Notes: generated by a model not told the origin, from the sequence alone. Counted from the first letter of the stretch, positions 7,872 to 16,017 are shown. The stretch: 34,220 bases of DNA from JBQCHF01 sp051953655 (GCA_051953655.1 JBQCIO010000012.1:1-34220); one strand, 5' to 3'. A program made the numbers and translations.

Positions 7872-8612
7872 GTGAGCAAGCACGGCAAAAAGCTGGTCGC
7901 TGTGTCGGCGTTCCTGGGGGCGGTGTGCCTGGCCGGCTGCCAGCCGACCACGACGGCCACGAGCAGCAGCGCCTCGAGTGCGACGGCGACGGCCAGCGAG
8001 GCGGTGACCAGCGCGGCGCCTGCAGCGGAGCAGAGCACGCCCACAGCGGCAGCCAGCACTTCGATCGACACTCCGACCGCGGCCGCGAGTTCGGCGACAC
8101 CGACGCTGGCCCCGGCCCAGGTGACAGTCCCCAACGTGCTCGGCACCCGCCTGCTCGATGCGCAGAACGCGCTCGAGGCGGTTGGTCTGACGCAGCTGCC
8201 CAGCGACGCGACCGGTCAGGACCGTGCCGTGCTCAACCCGCAGAACTGGCTGGTCAAGACGCAGTCGCCTGCCGCCGGATCGAAGGTGGCCGCCGGCAGC
8301 CAGGTGGACCTGGGCGTGGCCAAGCCCAGCGACGCCCCGGAGTCGGCGGCGGGCTCTGCGAAGATCGGCGTGGTCCCAAACGTGGTCTGCTTCGACCTAC
8401 AGAAGGCGCAGGACACGCTGCAGGCCGCGGGCTTCTTCAACCTCGGCTCGGAGGACGGGAGTGGCCAGGGCCGGATGCAGCTGGTCGACCGGAACTGGGT
8501 GGTCACCAAGCAGTCGGCCAAGGCCGGCAGCAAGCCGGAGGCGTCGACGCGGATCGTGCTAACAGCTGTGAAGTTCGGCGAGCCGACCGGCTCCTCGGGC
8601 TGCAAGGACTGA
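7872..8612 (+). CDS. Lipoprotein with two PASTA domains
   Basis: The protein has 246 residues. KHGKK, a hydrophobic stretch and lipobox LAGC place the lipidated Cys at residue 23, so it should sit on the outer face of the membrane. A Ser/Thr/Ala linker covers 24-80. Two PASTA repeats follow: about 83-151 (VTVPNVLGTRLLDAQNALEA) and about 165-236 (VVPNVVCFDLQKAQDTLQAA), both with the longer NWLV/NWVV version of the repeat and a KxQSxxAGSK turn. PASTA domains bind muropeptides or peptidoglycan in Ser/Thr kinases and penicillin-binding proteins; here there is no kinase or transpeptidase part. The GTG at 7872 has GAGGGGGC upstream. Cys173 and Cys244 may pair. It lies 143 bases after another sensor-like lipoprotein. 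Confidence 0.82.
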   Translation: MSKHGKKLVAVSAFLGAVCLAGCQPTTTATSSSASSATATASEAVTSAAPAAEQSTPTAAASTSIDTPTAAASSATPTLAPAQVTVPNVLGTRLLDAQNALEAVGLTQLPSDATGQDRAVLNPQNWLVKTQSPAAGSKVAAGSQVDLGVAKPSDAPESAAGSAKIGVVPNVVCFDLQKAQDTLQAAGFFNLGSEDGSGQGRMQLVDRNWVVTKQSAKAGSKPEASTRIVLTAVKFGEPTGSSGCKD

Positions 8613-8771
8613 CACAGCTGGCGCCGCGTCTTGCCCGCGATGTACCGGCGGGTAGGAGCATCTGCGTCCTGTGCTGTATCGGAGCAAAATCGCCCGCCCT
8701 GTCCCGACAGGCCTTTACCGTGCTGTCGGCCACGCAGACGCGCGGCCGTTTCCTGGAAGGCAGGACAGCTG

Positions 8772-9200
8772 GTGGCCCGCAATTCTGGACGTTTCCACTT
8801 TGACGGCGGCGCAGGTACCTACCTCGGCACTGGAATACTCGCGTTCCTGGTAACGGTATGCACTTTCGGCATCTGCTACCCGTTCGCCCTGGTCCTGCGC
8901 GAACGCTGGCGCGCGAAGCACACCTACATCGACGGGCAACGACTGGTCTTCACCGGCAGCGCTATCGGCCTGTTCGGCCTGTGGATCAAATGGTTCCTTC
9001 TTATCGTGGTCACCCTGGGTATCTACTCGTTCTGGGTCGGTCCGCGGGTGCAGCAGTGGAAAGTGGAGAACACCGATTTCGACCCTACCTGGGGCCCAAA
9101 CACACTGACCGGCGCTCCGGTCGGGCTCGCCATCCCGTTCCAGCCGGCCATGCCTCCAGGTGTGGCCGCTGCCCAGCCCTATGGCCACACCGAGCAGTAA
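8772..9200 (+). CDS. Small membrane protein, DUF898 (YjgN)-like
   Basis: The protein has 142 residues and two predicted membrane segments: about 12-40 (YLGTGILAFLVTVCTFGICYP) and about 66-92 (FGLWIKWFLLIVVTLGIYSF). Between them lies a short loop with RERWRAKHTYIDGQRLVFTG, and after them WVGPRVQQWKVENTDF. The FxGxGxxYLGT/ICYPFALVLRERW and LGIYSFWVGPRVQQW patterns are those of DUF898/YjgN proteins, of which this would be a short version. Function of the family is unknown. The GTG at 8772 was chosen because GGAAGG lies about 10 bases upstream and the frame before it is unlike protein. Confidence 0.62.
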   Translation: MARNSGRFHFDGGAGTYLGTGILAFLVTVCTFGICYPFALVLRERWRAKHTYIDGQRLVFTGSAIGLFGLWIKWFLLIVVTLGIYSFWVGPRVQQWKVENTDFDPTWGPNTLTGAPVGLAIPFQPAMPPGVAAAQPYGHTEQ

Positions 9201-9572
9201 CGCGAGAGGCATTCCTGCACGCGGCGGGCAAGGCGGCGCTCTACCCCGTGGCTGGGCCGCTGAGCTGCGAGAGGGCGCGCACCGTCTGATTCGCCGGCGA
9301 GACCGGCAGCGTCACCGCACTGCTGCTCGTGGCGGTGGCCCTGCTCTGGTGGCGGGTCGCGCCGCTGCGGCGCACGACGACGGGGGCGACCGTCGCGGGG
9401 TGCAGCGCGAGTCGGCGTGCCGGAGACGCTGCGGTCCGGACCTCAGGGTCCGAGACGGGGGCGTCCCCGGCTCGTCGTCGTCGATCACCGCTAGCGTTCG
9501 CCGACAGACAGTCGCACACGCTCGACGTGAAGCGGCGGCCAGTGGGTCGGGCGGAAGGGACAGGGGAGCGGG
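9201..9572. other. Gene-free stretch with one hydrophobic remnant
   Basis: No convincing gene is seen in these 372 bases. One plus-strand frame at about 9305-9380 reads SVTALLLVAVALLWWRVAPL, which looks like a single membrane span followed by arginines. It has a stop just upstream and runs on into a shadow frame of the next gene. It may be a decayed membrane protein or chance. No strong hairpin was noticed. Confidence 0.3.
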
Positions 9573-10535
9573 ATGACCGACGAGAACGGCCTGCTGGCCG
9601 ACCAGATCCGCTGGGCGGACCGCTACGACGGCTACCGCCGGCTGGCCGACGGCCCCGAGTCGCTGCAGATGCTCCTCGACCCGGCGCGCCAGGAGTACCG
9701 GGGCTGCGACCGGGTCCCGGACTGGTGCGGTGTGGACCTGCTCCGGGGCTGGAGCTTCCTGCTCGCCCGGGCGGCAGCCTTCGAAGACTTTCTGAGGTCG
9801 AACAACTCGTCGCGGTGGCCGGAGTTCGAGGCTGTCCTGCGCCGGCTCGCCGAGCACCCCGATGCGACGCCGGCCGACGTCCCGCCGATGCGTCGCTCGT
9901 CGGGGTCGGCGTTCAGCACCCGACCCCGGACGCATGCGAACCCGACGGTTCTCGCGGCCAAGCAGCGCCGCCTGTGGGAGTCGCACGTCGCGCCCGTGAA
10001 CCGGCTCGTCGAGAAGATCGCGGCCTCGGGCAAGGGAGACGTCCCCTACATCGATCCCGACAGCGGGGGAGTGGGTGGGAAGGTGCTGTTCCTGCTCGAG
10101 GCGCCCGCCCGTGCGGCCGCTCACGGCTCGGGGATGCTGTCCGCGGACAACGACGACGGCACCGCGGCCCACATCTGGGAGGCGTACCAGCGATCTGGGC
10201 TGCCGCGCGACTGGGGCGTCCACTGGAACGCAGTGCCCTGGTACGTCGGCACGGCCGAGCGGATCACGGCGGTGACCCGCGCGGAGGTCGAGGAGGGGCG
10301 CCAGTGGCTGCTCCAGCTGCTCGACCTGTTGCCGGACCTGCGGGTGCTGCTCGCCATGGGTGTGCCGGCCCGGCGCACCGCCACCGCCTTGAAGCACGAG
10401 CTGGAGCGGCGCGGCGTCCAGCTCGTCACGACCTGGCATCCGTCGGCCCGGAACTACAACTCCCGGCGGCATTCGCGGGAGGAGGTGGAGGCCGCGGTGG
10501 CTCACGCCTATGAGCTGGCGAGCGGGATCGCGTAG
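9573..10535 (+). CDS. Uracil-DNA glycosylase superfamily protein with extra N-terminal domain
   Basis: The protein has 320 residues. The C-terminal part (about 165-315) carries a uracil-DNA-glycosylase-like fold: VLFLLEAPARAA at the place of motif A, a WNAVPWYVG strand, LRVLLAMGVPA, and TWHPSARNYN as the HPS-type motif B that inserts into the DNA. The usual acidic GEAPG of classical enzymes is changed to LEAPARA, so glycosylase activity is uncertain. The N-terminal 160 residues (RWADRYDGYRRLA, WCGVDLLRGWSFLLARA, LWESHVAPVNRLV) match no domain I recognise. Four Fe-S cysteines as in family 4 enzymes are not visible. The start at 9573 has GGGAGCGGG upstream. A role in base repair or in processing modified nucleotides is inferred. 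Confidence 0.7.
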   Translation: MTDENGLLADQIRWADRYDGYRRLADGPESLQMLLDPARQEYRGCDRVPDWCGVDLLRGWSFLLARAAAFEDFLRSNNSSRWPEFEAVLRRLAEHPDATPADVPPMRRSSGSAFSTRPRTHANPTVLAAKQRRLWESHVAPVNRLVEKIAASGKGDVPYIDPDSGGVGGKVLFLLEAPARAAAHGSGMLSADNDDGTAAHIWEAYQRSGLPRDWGVHWNAVPWYVGTAERITAVTRAEVEEGRQWLLQLLDLLPDLRVLLAMGVPARRTATALKHELERRGVQLVTTWHPSARNYNSRRHSREEVEAAVAHAYELASGIA

Positions 10536-10777
10536 GGGACGTGGGTGAGCCGGCACCAGCCGGCACGGTCGGTACGCGCGCGGGCACACGGGCCCGGGAT
10601 ACGGCTAGGCAGGCGGAGTCGAAGTCGACGACGTTGGCCACGCTTCACCTGTGTTCCTCCCGGGGGAAGATCACATGAGGTAGCGACGCGAGGATCCGGT
10701 GGGTCCTGACCTGTCGTGAGCCTGAGCGACCTGCGCGGTGCTCGGCGCCTGTGGTGTCCGCGAGCCCAGTCGTAGGG

Positions 10778-11167
10778 TCAACTGGCATCGTCGGGGAAGG
10801 GTGAGACGTACACATAGGGCGGCGGCACGGGCGTGGTGGTGCCCTTCACGTCCGCGGAGCGAATGTCGAACACCTCGTAGCCCTTGAACGGTCCGCGCTG
10901 GGCATAGTGGCGCCTGATGAATTCACGCATCGCGGCGCCGTCGTCGTACTCCTGGGAATGATCGAGCAGCGAGACGACCGCGACGCGGGGGTCTTCGCAG
11001 AGACGAGCGAGCAGCTCTCCGAGAACCGCGCCGTCGGTGTCCTCGCGGTGCGTGAGCCCGAAGAGCTCCCGGAGCTGTCCGAAGAGGCTGCCCAGCGGCA
11101 GGTCGTCGTCGAGAGTCTCGTCCACCACGTCCTCGATGCTGAGGCACACGCGTTCCTCGTCGATCAT
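10778..11167 (-). CDS. Hypothetical acidic protein
   Basis: The protein has 129 residues and I do not recognise it. It is rich in Asp and Glu in its first half (SIEDVVDETLDDDLPLGSLF), which looks helical, followed by an alternating pattern (DPRVAVVSLLDHSQEYDDG), a basic helix (AMREFIRRHYAQRG) and a Pro-rich end (TTPVPPPYVYVSPFPDD). There is no signal peptide or membrane span, so it should be cytoplasmic. The ATG at 11167 is preceded on the minus strand by GGGGGG at a proper distance; a frame extending back to 11389 is arginine-rich antisense-like sequence and was left out. It is convergent with the glycosylase-like gene. The 240 bases between the two (10536-10777) hold nothing clear. Confidence 0.6.
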   Translation of the reverse strand: MIDEERVCLSIEDVVDETLDDDLPLGSLFGQLRELFGLTHREDTDGAVLGELLARLCEDPRVAVVSLLDHSQEYDDGAAMREFIRRHYAQRGPFKGYEVFDIRSADVKGTTTPVPPPYVYVSPFPDDAS

Positions 11168-11385
11168 CTCGGCCCCCCGTCCAATCTGCGCGCGGGATCT
11201 GAACCTTTCACAGCGCGCTGACCGGTCGGCTTCCTTGTCCACAGGGAGCCAGGGCCAGTGTGAGGTTCTGGTGGCCTGCCGAAGGCAGCAGGCGCAGCGG
11301 CGCGGGCAGCCTCGTCTCGGAGGGAGGACTGCCGGCGCCGGCGATGGCCGCGAGTGCCGCACCCCGCGGGAGTGGAAGGGGCAGG

Positions 11386-12228
11386 TCACAACCCGACCTG
11401 GTCGGCCGCGTAGGTGGCCTCCGCGACCGTGAAGCGGTCCCCGCCCTGCGAGGAGAGCTGCTCGATCAGGCCGGCGCGGGAGAAGCTGGACAGTGAGAGG
11501 TAGTTCTTGGCGGCCTCGACCGCCTCCTTCTTCCAGTCCGCCCCAGCGTGGTCCACGGCGTAGGTGGCTTCGGTGACGGTGAAACGGTCGCCAGCCTTAG
11601 ATGAGAGCTGTTCGATCAGGCCGGCACGGGAGAACCCGGAGAGGGACAAGTAGTTCTTGGCGGACTCGACCGCTTCCCGCTTCCAGTCGACCTGCACGTG
11701 GTCCACCGCGTAGGTGGCGTCAGCGAGCGAGAAACCCTCCCCAGCCTCGGACGAGAGCTGTTCGATCAGACCGGCCCGGGAGAACCCGGAGAGGGCCAGG
11801 TAGTTCTCGGCGGCCCTGACCGCGTTCGCCTGCGCCACCGTCGGCGACGTCGTCGTGGTGGCAGTCTTCGTCGGAGCCGCCGCGGTCGTCGAAGCCTGCG
11901 TCGTGGCCGCGGGCTTGGTCGGCGCCTGCGTGCTCGCCGCGGCCTCGGTCGGCGCTGCCGTCGTGGCCGCGGCCTTGGTCGCCGCCTGCGTCTTCGCCGC
12001 AGCGCTGGCTGCAGATGAGGCGGCCTTGCTCGCCATCGTGCTCTCAGTCGGCTCCGCCGTCGTGCTCTCCGCCGGTCTCGACGTGCTGGACGTGGCTGTT
12101 CTCGTCGCCGCAGCACCTGCCGACGCTGCAGCCGTCGTGTCGCTGCCGCCCCCACTGATGGCACTGCCGATGCCGATCACCACCAACGCTCCGAAAGCCC
12201 CCGCTGCCACCTTCATCTTCTTGCTCAT
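11386..12228 (-). CDS. Membrane-anchored protein with three Ltp-type repeats
   Basis: The protein has 280 residues. MSKKMK and a hydrophobic segment (7-27) form a signal anchor without a lipobox Cys. Residues 28-135 are an Ala/Ser/Thr/Pro linker, probably spanning the cell wall. Residues 136-280 are three near-identical 50-residue repeats, each with NYL(A/S)LSxFSRAGLIEQLSS, a G-F segment, ATYA(V/A)D and DWK. These are Ltp (host cell surface-exposed lipoprotein) repeats. The name comes from a phage TP-J34 lipoprotein that blocks superinfection, but most bacterial copies are of unknown function. GGAG lies six bases before the ATG. The gene is alone on this strand, next to an unknown gene. A role at the cell surface, perhaps in phage exclusion, is inference. 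Confidence 0.8.
   Translation of the reverse strand: MSKKMKVAAGAFGALVVIGIGSAISGGGSDTTAAASAGAAATRTATSSTSRPAESTTAEPTESTMASKAASSAASAAAKTQAATKAAATTAAPTEAAASTQAPTKPAATTQASTTAAAPTKTATTTTSPTVAQANAVRAAENYLALSGFSRAGLIEQLSSEAGEGFSLADATYAVDHVQVDWKREAVESAKNYLSLSGFSRAGLIEQLSSKAGDRFTVTEATYAVDHAGADWKKEAVEAAKNYLSLSSFSRAGLIEQLSSQGGDRFTVAEATYAADQVGL
11389..11823 (-). repeat. Three 150-bp in-frame tandem repeats
   Basis: Within the Ltp gene, units at 11674-11823, 11524-11673 and 11389-11523 (the last incomplete) repeat with strong identity at both DNA and protein level. The block coding for FSRAGLIEQLSS is the same in all three proteins. Units two and three are the most alike, which suggests recent duplication or gene conversion. 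Confidence 0.85.
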
Positions 12229-12788
12229 CCCACGCTCCGCCTGACTTGGTCGAGGTCCCCCCCGGATGCGGGACCGGACACCTGCTGCTGCAGGTCTGGA
12301 AAGAGACGGGAGCTCAGGCTGCCTGGTAACGCTGTGCCCCCGTTCGCATCCTCTGTGAGGCCGAACCTACTGGGGCAGGGTGCAACGATGCAGCGCAATC
12401 GGCCGATCGACCCCTTGATCCCGCGAGACACCGCAATGGCCGTCCCCCTCGGGGTGGCAGCCCCGCGCCTCGCTACCAGCCTTAGGGACAAGGAAGTGCG
12501 GCGCCCGGCGCGGTTAAGATCCGCTGAGGCTGTCGATGACGTCGAGGGTGCCGGCCAGGGCGGTCGTGCAGAGCCCCGAGTCGGCGGCCGTTCACCCTTG
12601 CCGCCGGTGGGCGCTTTCGACGTGGCCGCACACGCTGCCAACGTCCGGTGGCTCCCGCTCTTCGACCGGACGTCCAGCGCTGGGACGAACGGCCCTGGCC
12701 AACCCCCAGACGCAGTTGAGGCTGAGGTCGGGGCTGCCGGTGCGAGGGCGGTCCAGTCGCTGGTGGACGCCGGACCAGGAGGGCGATC
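12229..12788. other. Intergenic region between divergent genes
   Basis: These 560 bases lie between the divergent Ltp gene and the phasin-like gene and must contain their promoters. Long open frames on both strands are arginine- and proline-rich and show no family pattern, so I do not call them. Two mutually exclusive small hairpins can be drawn at about 12433-12462 (CCCCCTCGGGG, or CGGGG-TGGCAG-CCCCG). No operator or promoter could be fixed by eye. Confidence 0.4.
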
Positions 12789-13130
12789 ATGGCCGAGAGC
12801 AAGCGAACCGAGCACAAGTCGACCGCTGAGAACAAGAGCCTGCCTGACCGGACGGTGGATCTGGTCGACCGGACCGCGAACCTGTCCGACGAAGTCCTGA
12901 AGTCGGTAGAGGCTGGCCAGCGGGCCGCGATCGCGGCGGTGCGCAAGTTCGTCGACACGGTCGACGAGGCGCTTCCCGCGGGAGGCGACGGGCCGTCCCG
13001 CCGCGACGCAGTCGTCGACGCCGCGCTGGACATGGCCGACAAGCTGGTGACGACGCAGTACGACTTCCTGCGCAGCGTCGTGCGCAGCGCGGACCGCACG
13101 CTGAAGGGGTCGCGCAGCGCGCAGAAGTAG
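12789..13130 (+). CDS. Small helical protein, phasin-like
   Basis: The protein has 113 residues, is highly charged, and is almost wholly helical by pattern: LPDRTVDLVDRTANLSDEVL, AGQRAAIAAVRKFVDTVDEA, then DAVVDAALDMADKLVTTQYDFLRSVVRSA. The amphipathic helix ending in a QYDFLRSVV-like segment recalls phasins, which coat polyhydroxyalkanoate or lipid inclusions, but the match is by pattern only. The ATG at 12789 has AGGAGGG just upstream. It ends 17 bases before an acyl-CoA ligase gene, so the two are likely one transcript and may act together in lipid or storage-granule metabolism. Confidence 0.65.
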   Translation: MAESKRTEHKSTAENKSLPDRTVDLVDRTANLSDEVLKSVEAGQRAAIAAVRKFVDTVDEALPAGGDGPSRRDAVVDAALDMADKLVTTQYDFLRSVVRSADRTLKGSRSAQK

Positions 13131-13147
13131 AACAGCGGAGGCGCGTC

Positions 13148-14995
13148 GTGACCGTGACGACCGCAGGATCCACCGATACCAGCAGCTATCCGTCGCCCGC
13201 ACCGTCGGGGGCCCGGATGTTCTACGACCGGGTCGCCGCAAGTCCCGACGGGGAGGCGTACCGGTTCCCGACGGCGGCTGGGTGGACCTCGGTCACCTGG
13301 GCGCAGACGTCGGACACGGTGAAGACGATGGCGGCCGGCCTGCTGGCGTTGGGGATCCAGCCCGAACAGCGGGTCGCCATCGCCTCGGCCACCCGCATCG
13401 AATGGCTGTACGCCGATCTGGCGATCATGTGCGCCGGCGCGGCGACCACCGCGGTCTACCCCACGACCTCGGGCGACGACGTCGCCTACATCCTCGCCGA
13501 CAGCGGCGCTCGCATCGCCTTCGCCGAGGACGACGTGCAGATCGCCAAGCTCCGGCTGCAGCGCGCCCATCTGCCTGACCTGATCCGTGTGATCACGTTC
13601 GACGGGAAGGCGGACGGGGAGTGGGTGCTCAGTCTGGCCGACCTCGAGGCCCTGGGCGCCAAACACCTCGTCGAGCACCCGACCTGCGTCGACGAGGCCG
13701 TGGCCGCCATCCAGTCCGAGCACCTCGCGACGCTGATCTACACCTCCGGCACCACGGGGCGTCCGAAGGGCGTGGAGCTGCCGCACCGGTGCTGGACCTA
13801 CATCGGCGCCGGGGCCGAGGCGATCGAGATCCTGCGCCCGGACGACCTGCAGCTGCTGTGGCTGCCGCTGTCGCACTCGTTCGGCAAGATGCTCGAGGCG
13901 GTCCAGCTGCAGATCGGGTTCACGACGGCGGTCGACGGCCGCGTCGAGGCGATCGTGGACAACCTGGCCACGGTCCGGCCGACTTTCACGGTAGGCCCGC
14001 CCCGGATCTTCGAGAAGGTGCACGCCAAGGTCGTGCAGACGATCCAGGAGCAGGGCGGGATCAGACGCCGGCTGTTCACCTGGGCCTTCCGGGTGGGTGA
14101 CCAGGTGGCCCGGGCCAGGATGGAGGGCAGACGGCCGAGCCCGGCGGCCCAGCTCCAGTACCCGCTGGCCGACCGGCTCGTGCTGTCGAAGGTGCGCTCG
14201 ATGCTGGGCGGCCGGATCCGCTTCCTCGTCTCGGGCAGCGCCGCGTTGTCCGAGGACGTCGTCGCCTGGTTCCACGCGGCCGGGCTGGTGCTGATCGAGG
14301 GCTACGCACTGACCGAGACCGCCGGCGGGTGCTGCATCGGGCACCCGGATCACCCCGCGCTCGGCGTGGTGGGGCCGCCCCTGGTCGGCAGCGAGCTCAG
14401 GATCGCCGACGACGGAGAGATCCTGATCCGCGGTCCGCTGGTGATGCGCGGCTACCACAACCTTCCCGAGGCGACGGCCGAGGTCTTGACGGCCGACGGG
14501 TGGCTCGCCACGGGCGACGTCGGCGAGATCGACGACGCCGGGAGGCTGCGGATCACCGATCGGAAGAAGGACCTGATCAAGACCTCGGGTGGGAAGTACC
14601 TCGCACCGCAGGCGATCGAGGTCGCCTTCAAGGGCATCTGCCCGTTGGTGAGCCAGGTCCTCGTGCACGCCGACCGGCGCAGATACGGCACCGCACTGAT
14701 CAGCCTTGACCCGGACGCGCTGGCCCAGTGGGGCCGCGCAGAGGGCCTCACCCCGGGCGACTACGCCTCGCTGGCCACGCACCCGGCCGTGCACGCGTAC
14801 GTCCGGTCCAGCATCGGAGAGCTCAACAGCCGGCTCAACCGGTGGGAGACCATCAAGGACTTCCGGATCCTCGACCACGACATGTCGGTCGAAGGCGAGG
14901 AGCTGACTCCCAGCCAGAAGCTCAGGCGCAGGGCCATCGAGTCGAAGTACCGCTCGCTGCTCGACTCGATGTACCCGGAGTCTCCGCCGGTCTGA
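13148..14995 (+). CDS. Long-chain fatty-acid-CoA ligase, FadD15/ACSL type
   Basis: This AMP-forming ligase activates fatty acids to acyl-CoA at the expense of ATP. The 615 residues show the full family pattern: P-loop-like YTSGTTGRPKGVE (about 198-210), LPLSHSFGKM, the A5-type motif EGYALTETAGG (from E384), TGDVGEIDDAGRLRITDRKKD, and the C-terminal KTSGGKYLAP (from K478) with the lid domain after it. Length and the LSHSFGKMLE segment fit the long-chain group rather than short-chain synthetases. The GTG start lies behind GGAGGCGC. It is translated just after the phasin-like gene and ends before a region with a small inverted repeat (CTGAGG-CA-CCTCAG around its stop). It is intact, and its actual chain length preference is unknown. 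Confidence 0.9.
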   Translation: MTVTTAGSTDTSSYPSPAPSGARMFYDRVAASPDGEAYRFPTAAGWTSVTWAQTSDTVKTMAAGLLALGIQPEQRVAIASATRIEWLYADLAIMCAGAATTAVYPTTSGDDVAYILADSGARIAFAEDDVQIAKLRLQRAHLPDLIRVITFDGKADGEWVLSLADLEALGAKHLVEHPTCVDEAVAAIQSEHLATLIYTSGTTGRPKGVELPHRCWTYIGAGAEAIEILRPDDLQLLWLPLSHSFGKMLEAVQLQIGFTTAVDGRVEAIVDNLATVRPTFTVGPPRIFEKVHAKVVQTIQEQGGIRRRLFTWAFRVGDQVARARMEGRRPSPAAQLQYPLADRLVLSKVRSMLGGRIRFLVSGSAALSEDVVAWFHAAGLVLIEGYALTETAGGCCIGHPDHPALGVVGPPLVGSELRIADDGEILIRGPLVMRGYHNLPEATAEVLTADGWLATGDVGEIDDAGRLRITDRKKDLIKTSGGKYLAPQAIEVAFKGICPLVSQVLVHADRRRYGTALISLDPDALAQWGRAEGLTPGDYASLATHPAVHAYVRSSIGELNSRLNRWETIKDFRILDHDMSVEGEELTPSQKLRRRAIESKYRSLLDSMYPESPPV

Positions 14996-15214
14996 GGCAC
15001 CTCAGGCGCCGACACGGCAGCCTTCCACTCCTCGCTCGGGATCAGCTGCACGGCCACGGCGATGCCCGTGCGCTGCTGCCCTCGCGCTCCGCGAAGCCTT
15101 GACGGCGCCTGACGGACCGGGGCCCGGAGCCAGCCCGCGCCACGTTTGCCCGATTGGGTCCTGATCTTGCGTCACGAACGCCCGCTGCGCGGCCACATCC
15201 TGTTGCACAGGGTC

Positions 15215-15244
15215 TTGACACGGTCACCGGTCGAGGAATGTAGT
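15215..15244 (+). promoter_or_regulatory. Probable promoter of the IclR-led operon
   Basis: TTGACA at 15215-15220 is a perfect -35. TGTAGT at 15239-15244, 18 bases on, matches the -10 consensus at four of six positions. Transcription would begin near 15251, about 35 bases before the IclR start, just ahead of the inverted repeat at 15265-15283. The 218 bases upstream of it (14997-15214) hold no gene I can support. Confidence 0.6.
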
Positions 15245-15264
15245 TCTCTCACTCACCGGAACCA

Positions 15265-15283
15265 ATTCTCAATGAATGAGAAT
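15265..15283 (+). promoter_or_regulatory. Inverted repeat, likely IclR-type operator
   Basis: ATTCTCA-ATGAA-TGAGAAT is a perfect 7-bp inverted repeat with a 5-base spacer, ending two bases before the ATG of the IclR gene and just after the predicted transcription start. It is strikingly AT-rich for this chromosome. A regulator bound here would block both transcription and the ribosome site region, so autoregulation of the whole operon is the natural reading. Confidence 0.65.
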
Positions 15284-15285
15284 AC

Positions 15286-16017
15286 ATGTCTCAGATCATC
15301 GGGCGCGGGCTAGAGCTTCTCGAGGCGGTGACGGCGGCCCCGGAGCCCCTCGGGCTCATGGACATCGTCGAAGCCACCGGGCTGGACAAGAGCACGGCCT
15401 CACGCACGCTCGCCTACCTCGTGGAGCGCGGGTCCCTCGTCCGCGACCCCTCGACCAAGAGGTACTCGATCGGGCCGCGCACCTTCGCGCTGGCGGCCGC
15501 GGTCGGGGCGCGCAACGACATTCGCCAGCTCTCAGCGCCCTATCTCGACGACCTGTGCCGCAAGACCGGCGAGAGCGTGAGCCTGCACCTGCGGGTCGGA
15601 GGGCGCCGCGTGTGCGTCGACGGCCGCGAGAGCCCGCATCCCCTCCGTCGGGTCGTTCCGCTGGGGGAGTCCCTGTCGGTGCACCTCGGGCCGTCGGGGA
15701 AGGTGATCCTCGCTCATCTGCCGGAGGACGAGGCCAAGGCGCTCCTCTCCTCGGTCGACCTCTCCGAGAGCGATCGACGCCAGCTCATGGCCGACCTGGA
15801 CAAGGTCCGCAGCGACGGCTACCTGCACACCGAGAGCGATCGAACTCGAGGCGTTCGTGCTGTGTCAGCACCAGTCTTCGACGCCAACGGCGTCACCGGA
15901 TCTCTGACCGTCGCCGGACCCGCGCAACGGTGGCGCGCCGACGACGCCGAGGCGGCGGCGGCCATCACCGTGGCCGCCGCGGCCACCATCTCCACCCACC
16001 TGGGAGCCCGAGGATGA
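15286..16017 (+). CDS. IclR family transcriptional regulator
   Basis: The protein has 243 residues. The N-terminal winged helix-turn-helix (about 5-65) has PLGLMDIVEATGLDKSTASRTL and the wing VRDPSTKRYSIGPR. The effector domain (about 80-240) has APYLDDLCRKTGESVSLHLRVGG, HLGPSGKVILAHLP and GVRAVSAPVFDANGVTGSLTVAGP, the normal IclR layout for binding small carboxylic or phenolic ligands. IclR proteins usually repress or activate a neighbouring catabolic operon until the substrate appears. It is the first gene of nine, and its stop overlaps the lyase start (ATGA). The ATG at 15286 is fixed by the family start; no normal ribosome site precedes it, since the operator occupies that place. Confidence 0.93.
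   Translation: MSQIIGRGLELLEAVTAAPEPLGLMDIVEATGLDKSTASRTLAYLVERGSLVRDPSTKRYSIGPRTFALAAAVGARNDIRQLSAPYLDDLCRKTGESVSLHLRVGGRRVCVDGRESPHPLRRVVPLGESLSVHLGPSGKVILAHLPEDEAKALLSSVDLSESDRRQLMADLDKVRSDGYLHTESDRTRGVRAVSAPVFDANGVTGSLTVAGPAQRWRADDAEAAAAITVAAAATISTHLGARG

Noticed and set aside
11230..11245. TTGTCCACA, a perfect DnaA-box-like sequence
   Set aside because: A single copy, far from any replication gene or cluster; chance is likely.
12482..14878. Open frame of 798 codons on the minus strand over the acyl-CoA ligase gene
   Set aside because: It is antisense of an intact ligase with all motifs; no domain pattern is seen in the frame.
14997..15208. Minus-strand frame reading AVQLIPSEEWKAAVSAPEV before the IclR promoter
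   Set aside because: It looks protein-like for about 20 residues but then runs into antisense of the ligase gene; there is no ribosome site or further support.
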